Below are positions 60,127 through 64,000 of a stretch of DNA of 64,000 nucleotides, in pieces. The stretch covers positions 114,522-178,521 of the forward strand of contig NW_025856403.1 in NCBI RefSeq assembly GCF_002878395.1, in the 5' to 3' direction. The notes beneath the pieces were generated by a model. The model was given only the letters and a program-made list of their open reading frames with translations. It had not been told where the DNA came from and searched no databases. The position numbers were made by a program, and so were the translations under genes. How positions within the stretch are numbered: position 1 is the stretch's first letter; each line of letters begins with the position of its first letter. This DNA comes from Capsicum annuum. Lineage: Eukaryota; Streptophyta; Magnoliopsida; Solanales; Solanaceae.

Positions 60127-60760
60127 TTATACTTGTTTTTCACTCAAATTCCAACTTAACTTTTCATCAAACACAATATTTCTGCTTATTATCACTTCGA
60201 CATTAAGAGGGTTATATAACCTGTATTCTTTGGATTCAAGACAATAACCGATGAAAATACATTTTTGTGATTTTTCATCTAGTTTTTGACGAGTTTGGGA
60301 GTTTACCAAAGCATAAGCAATACACCAAAAAAATTGTAAATTGCTTACTGAAGGATTTGTACCTTCCTAAGCTTTATATGCCGTTTGATTCATGACAGCC
60401 TTTGTAGGAGATAGGTTTAGTAGGAACACTGAGTTTGTAACTACTTCTGCCCAATATTGGTTTAGAAGTCCCTTTCCTTTCAATAAACTTCTTGCCATCT
60501 CTAGAATGGTACAATTCTTGCGTTCAACTTTTGCTCTGGTGTGTAGGGTGTGGTAAGTTCCCTGTGAATTTCAGATTCATCACAAAAATGGACAAATTCA
60601 TTAGATAAGAACTCACCACCTCTGTCTATTTGGAGAGTTTTTATGTGCAACCCACTGCAATTCTTCACTAAAGCCTTGTATTTTCTAAAATTTTAAAAAG
60701 ATTGTGATTTGTATTTTAGAAAATATACCCAAATAATTCAACTGAAATCATCTTGTGATG
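60127..60760 (-). pseudogene. copia integrase core and C-terminal part (I)
   Basis: Minus strand near 60640-60540 reads DRGGEFLSNEFVHFCDE and IHRELTTPYTPEQ, which give the second catalytic Asp and the region before the Glu. The Glu block (normally NGVAERKNRT) is damaged by a deletion to KLNARIV. Then comes the open piece 60127-60309 with RQKLDEKSQKCIFIGY, the typical KLD.K...C.F(I/L)GY block, and EYRLYNPLNVEVIISRNIVF. Shifts and stops separate the pieces. Confidence 0.85.
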
Positions 60761-61193
60761 AGTAAAAAATATTGACTTCCACCAAAAAATTCAGTATTCA
60801 TTAGACCACACAAATCTACATGAATTAATTCTAGGCAAATAGAAGCTCTCCAAGCCTTTCCAATAGGAGATGACTTTCTACTATGCTTCCCACAAATGCA
60901 ACCTTCGCATAAATAAAAATAATTATTTTTTGGTAATTCAATGACCATACCTTTTTGTCTTAGCAGCTTTAGTCCCTTGAAATTGAGATGCCCATACCTC
61001 AAATGCCATAATTCAGAGTCATTTTTTGCATGAATAACCAAACTTTTAATGGAAACATTCTACTTTTAGCCATGAGTACATTAGCCATTGTTTGTCCTGA
61101 TTTTTTATCTTTAATAACACATGATCTATCATCAAACAAAAGTGAATATCCAGCGGCCATTAGTTTCCCAACACTCAGTAAATTATGTGCCAA
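60748..61193 (-). pseudogene. copia GAG-pre-integrase (I)
   Basis: 60999-61193 begins AHNLLSVGKLMAAGYSLLFD, and 60748-61041 continues in another frame with SELWHLRYGHLNFKGLKLLR, CEGCICGKHSRKSSPIGKAW (HHCC finger intact) and LELIHVDLCGLMNTEFFGGS (first integrase Asp). A frameshift near 61020 separates the two. Confidence 0.9.
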
Positions 61194-62240
61194 ACTAAGA
61201 ACAAATTAAATATCATGAAGAAGTTTTACTTTACCATGACTGCATTTGATTGGTACTGTTCCTTTTCCTTCCGCTTGAAGGTCATTATTATCACCAAGCC
61301 TAACCGTTGACTTTTTCGTCTCATCAAGTTATTTGAAGATTGGCATCAAGCCTGACATATGGTTGGATCAACCACTATCTTTAATTCACATATCACTTGC
61401 ATTTTCATTAGTATACAATAAGCCATGAATAACTTACTTTCTTCATTAGCTGTCTCAGGATAATTTGCTTGTTTCTCCTTGTACCAGAAATTTGCTTGCA
61501 CATGCCAAACCTCTTGCAATGATAACATTGCTTGTTGCTTCTATTGCTCTTTTGCTCATTAAAGTTCCATTTTTCAAAGGCTTTGCCCCGGGCTCGACCT
61601 CGGCTATTTCCACGAAATGCACCTTTGCCTCATCCTCTTCCTATTGCTGCCTTATCATAATCTCTTAAATTGGGTTCCTCCACCTTATATTGAAATGTTT
61701 ATTCTTCCTGCTTTTCTGCTGACCTATTTATCCTTGCCACGTGGCTTGCAAAGAACCTATTAATTCACCGAATAAAAAATTTAGCAGATCTTTGGACTCC
61801 CCAATTGCAGTCCCAACATGATCAAATTTAGGAGTTAAGCTCCTCAAAAATTTTTTAACAATAATTTGATCAGTTATTTAGTCTCTATATGACCTCATTT
61901 GACTAATAATAGCCATTGATCTAGACATGAAATCTTGCATAGATTCATTTTCTTCCATGATTAAAGCTTCAAAATCATGTCTAAGAGTTTGGGGTTTTAC
62001 AACTATTACCTTTGAGGATCCTTGAAATTTAGTTTGAAAAATTCTCCATGCTTGCCTCGAAGTGGTGGATGCTGCAATTTGGGAGAACATCATCTCATGG
62101 ACTGCCTGTTGATGGAAGAACAATGTCTTTGCGTCCTTCTTTTTGTTTTTTCTACAACCACTTCTCTTCATCCGGATCTACATACCCTGTCTCAATCAAG
62201 TCCCAATGATCTTGTGACTGGAATAAAGTCTTCATCTTGA
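61194..62240 (-). pseudogene. copia gag, zinc knuckle and protease, decayed (I)
   Basis: 61878-62171 reads AVHEMMFSQIAASTTSRQAW, QTKFQGSSKVIVVKPQTLRH and MQDFMSRSMAIISQMRSYRD, a clear plant copia gag (UBN2). Gag continues to about 61680 in broken frames. A knuckle and Arg/Gly-rich part lie at about 61660-61500, and the damaged protease at about 61500-61200, where the 60-codon piece 61346-61528 has LFMAYCILM. The start codon region near 62240 is degraded. Confidence 0.82.
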
Positions 62241-62361
62241 TACTCCAGAACTGATAACTTTGTCCTATAAAAATAGGGATGGAAGGCTGAGATATGTTTA
62301 ATGAATTTCCAATGTAAGACATGGGTTTTTTACTGTTAATAAGATCACTTCAATATAAACC

Positions 62362-62378
62362 TAGCTTTGATACCACAG
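62362..62378 (-). other. primer-binding site of copia I
   Basis: Minus strand TGGTATCAAAGC beside the 5' LTR, identical to that of H. Confidence 0.78.
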
Positions 62379-62379
62379 A

Positions 62380-62735
62380 TGTTGGAGAAAATATCTCAAG
62401 CTCACTCAAGAACAACATATTAGAAAAGAAAAAAAAACCTAGCAGGGAAATAGAATGGCAGAGAGTTTTCTAGAATTGTGAGACTATTTTATTATCTATA
62501 TCATTCATCACTGATAAACCCTTATAAATATCTTACAACTCAACTAAATAAGCCAAAACAAAAGGAACTAACTGCACTAAATAGGCACTAACTCAGTAGT
62601 GCTTTCAACTAACAAGAGAAACTTAAGGACTAAGCAACAACTACTTTAGACTAAGTCAAAAACAGTAAATGCTAAAAGAAAGCTGCAGTAACTTTTCTCC
62701 TCTTTTTTTTTAATTTTTTGAATCACTTAATAAAA
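62380..62735 (-). repeat. right (5') LTR of copia I
   Basis: Starts TGTTGGAG. The outer end is altered (ATAAAAA instead of TTCAACA) but the AATGG duplication follows at 62736-62740. Confidence 0.9.
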
Positions 62736-63189
62736 AATGGAGCTTTAAAAAATTCATTAAAAACTTATTTGATCATATCCATATAAATGAAAAATCAAAA
62801 TAATTTAAACGGTTTTGAAAATATTAAATTTGGTTGTGTAATAAAATAACCAAAAAAGTGAAATATGACGTAAATGTTAAGATAAATAATCAACCAAATT
62901 TGCCTTTCTTCATTCATATCGAACTATCTCAGTTTGTTGTCTATATGGGTTGAGCCCGATTGGTAACTAGTTGATTTCAATTGGTATACCAAACAACTAC
63001 AATTGAAATCTAGTTACACTATACACTTCTACCTCATGGGTGAAATAATATACCTTTAGTTAGAATTATGTATATTTGTTTTTTTTTCCTTTACCCAACA
63101 ATAATTCGATTAGCAAGTGGTAAGTGGATAGCTAACATTCTTTTTGAGTATAGATCAAACTTATTATAGCATTTGAAGGTTAGAGATAA
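62736..63189. other. duplicated non-coding flank of copia I
   Basis: Matches 2317-2785 beside H. No coding signal. Confidence 0.7.
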
Positions 63190-63541
63190 CTTACAACTTA
63201 TTTAATTTTTTCAATTTTGAAATTCAGGTACAAGCTGCTTCAATATATTGTTTATTTCTAAATGTAGTGTTACATCTTCACAAATCATTGACAATTATTT
63301 CAAAAAGTAATCTATCAAATATAATCAATCATTAACGAGTAAACCTATTGTAGGTGGCTTTGATTAGGGAATGCAGGGAAATAATTTAATAAAGAAAAAA
63401 AGGTGATAAAACTAAATGCTTTCTATATCTTTAGAATGAAATAGTAAATGCATACATTAAATCCTATTAATACAAGAATTAAAAAGGTTGTCATAAACTG
63501 AACTGTAAAACCTGAACACTTCATTTCTTTCTTTTTAACAA
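63190..63541. repeat. repeat R, copy 3
   Basis: Matches 2786-3168 and 48437-48832. Confidence 0.75.
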
Positions 63542-63575
63542 CTAGATAAGTATGGTCCGTGTTAGCACGGACCCA
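63542..63575 (-). mobile_element. Helitron 3' terminus, second copy
   Basis: Plus strand: CTAG (63542-63545), 8-base spacer, then GGTCCGTG-TTAG-CACGGACC (63554-63573), a perfect 8-bp stem. Read on the minus strand it ends in CTAG followed by host T. The copy at 3169-3202 has one stem mismatch. Confidence 0.62.
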
Positions 63576-64000
63576 ACGTGAAGGAGATTTATAGTCTTTT
63601 CAAATTGAGTAACTCGAGACACAACATACAAATAATCATATTCTTCGTGCTACAAGAAATTCTTAGACAAAGCATATATACTACACTGACAAGGGTAATT
63701 TCATATCCCTGTTTCATTGTTGAAATTTGCTTCTCTATTACGTCTCCTTCATTTTTCTGACCTCGAGTTTCAGATTCCAAGTCTCTCGTCATCCATAGTC
63801 CATAAAAGTGATAGAAACACAAGACTCATATTCATTGTAGAATTAACTATGATTCTAGAATACATTATTTACTACTCATACACTATAAAATGTTGTTTAA
63901 TAGCTAAAAAATATAATTTTGTCACCTCAATAATGGGCCACTACAATGTTATGCTTATTGATATGGTTACAGATTCTCTAATCTAAGCAGGGCTATACAA
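63576..64000. other. duplicated sequence right of the Helitron end
   Basis: Matches 3203-3650 closely to the end of the window. Short open frames (60-89 codons) occur in both copies without a motif. Confidence 0.6.

Larger units (their letters stand above)
49108..62735 (-). mobile_element. Ty1/copia retrotransposon I, split by nested E
   Basis: TSD AATGG at 49103-49107 and 62736-62740. Left (3') LTR is 49108-49455 and right (5') LTR 62380-62735. Without E it is about 4.45 kb, close to a complete copia element. On the minus strand the order is gag, protease/GAG-pre-integrase, integrase, reverse transcriptase, RNase H, the copia order. E entered the RT frame at ATAAA. Frames contain many stops, and the RT catalytic block is deleted, so it was probably dead or dying when split. 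Confidence 0.92.

Overview
This window looks like intergenic heterochromatin from a large plant genome, most likely a member of the Solanaceae. I found no intact protein-coding gene, rRNA, tRNA or CRISPR array. Nearly all coding signal is decayed gag-pol of LTR retrotransposons. The solanaceous assignment is an inference. It rests on a 5'-truncated SINE that ends in the (TTG)n tail typical of the TS family, and on chromovirus-type Ty3/gypsy and Ty1/copia elements primed by initiator-Met tRNA.

The layout is a nest of insertions, most of which can be fixed to the base by 5-bp target-site duplications (TSDs). I name the elements H, C, B, D, F, G, I and E in order of position. H (1-2316) is the gag end and 5' LTR of a minus-strand copia element. 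C (4731-22090, TSD CTAAA) is a minus-strand gypsy chromovirus with decayed gag-pol; its left LTR is split by B (5071-12780, TSD CCACT), an element with 3.3-kb LTRs and only 1 kb of non-coding interior. D (23289-31786, TSD CTTAA/CTTAG) is a plus-strand element with a 3.6-kb non-coding interior. A 1.39-kb near-perfect fold-back lies at 32459-33850, and a possible gene 5' end on the minus strand lies near 35.1-34.75 kb. F (37539-47951, TSD GTTTT) is a solo LTR split by G (39502-47620, TSD CTCTT), a gypsy element that lost gag and protease. I (49108-62735, TSD AATGG) is a nearly complete but dead copia element; its reverse transcriptase is split by E (50378-59548, TSD ATAAA), a relative of D. E in turn carries the SINE in its left LTR.

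The two ends of the window are homologous. Positions 1 to about 3650 match about 60440 to 64000, including the copia LTR, its AATGG junction, about 1.3 kb of flank and a Helitron 3' terminus. This indicates an old segmental, possibly tandem, duplication with a present offset near 60.4 kb.

The gypsy-type elements B, C, D, E, F and G appear to form one extended superfamily. They share LTR termini (TGTAAYRCYCC / TGTCATGACC), a conserved block in the LTR, and where an interior survives the same tRNA primer site, polypurine tract and leader. C and G still carry recognisable pol. B, D and E carry none and could only have moved using proteins supplied by an autonomous relative. I do not see a novel multigene system. 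The most interesting material is non-coding: a conserved LTR block beside a fast-changing GC-rich word cassette, a palindrome in the leader that resembles a retroviral dimer-initiation site, the D/E non-autonomous family, and the long fold-back.
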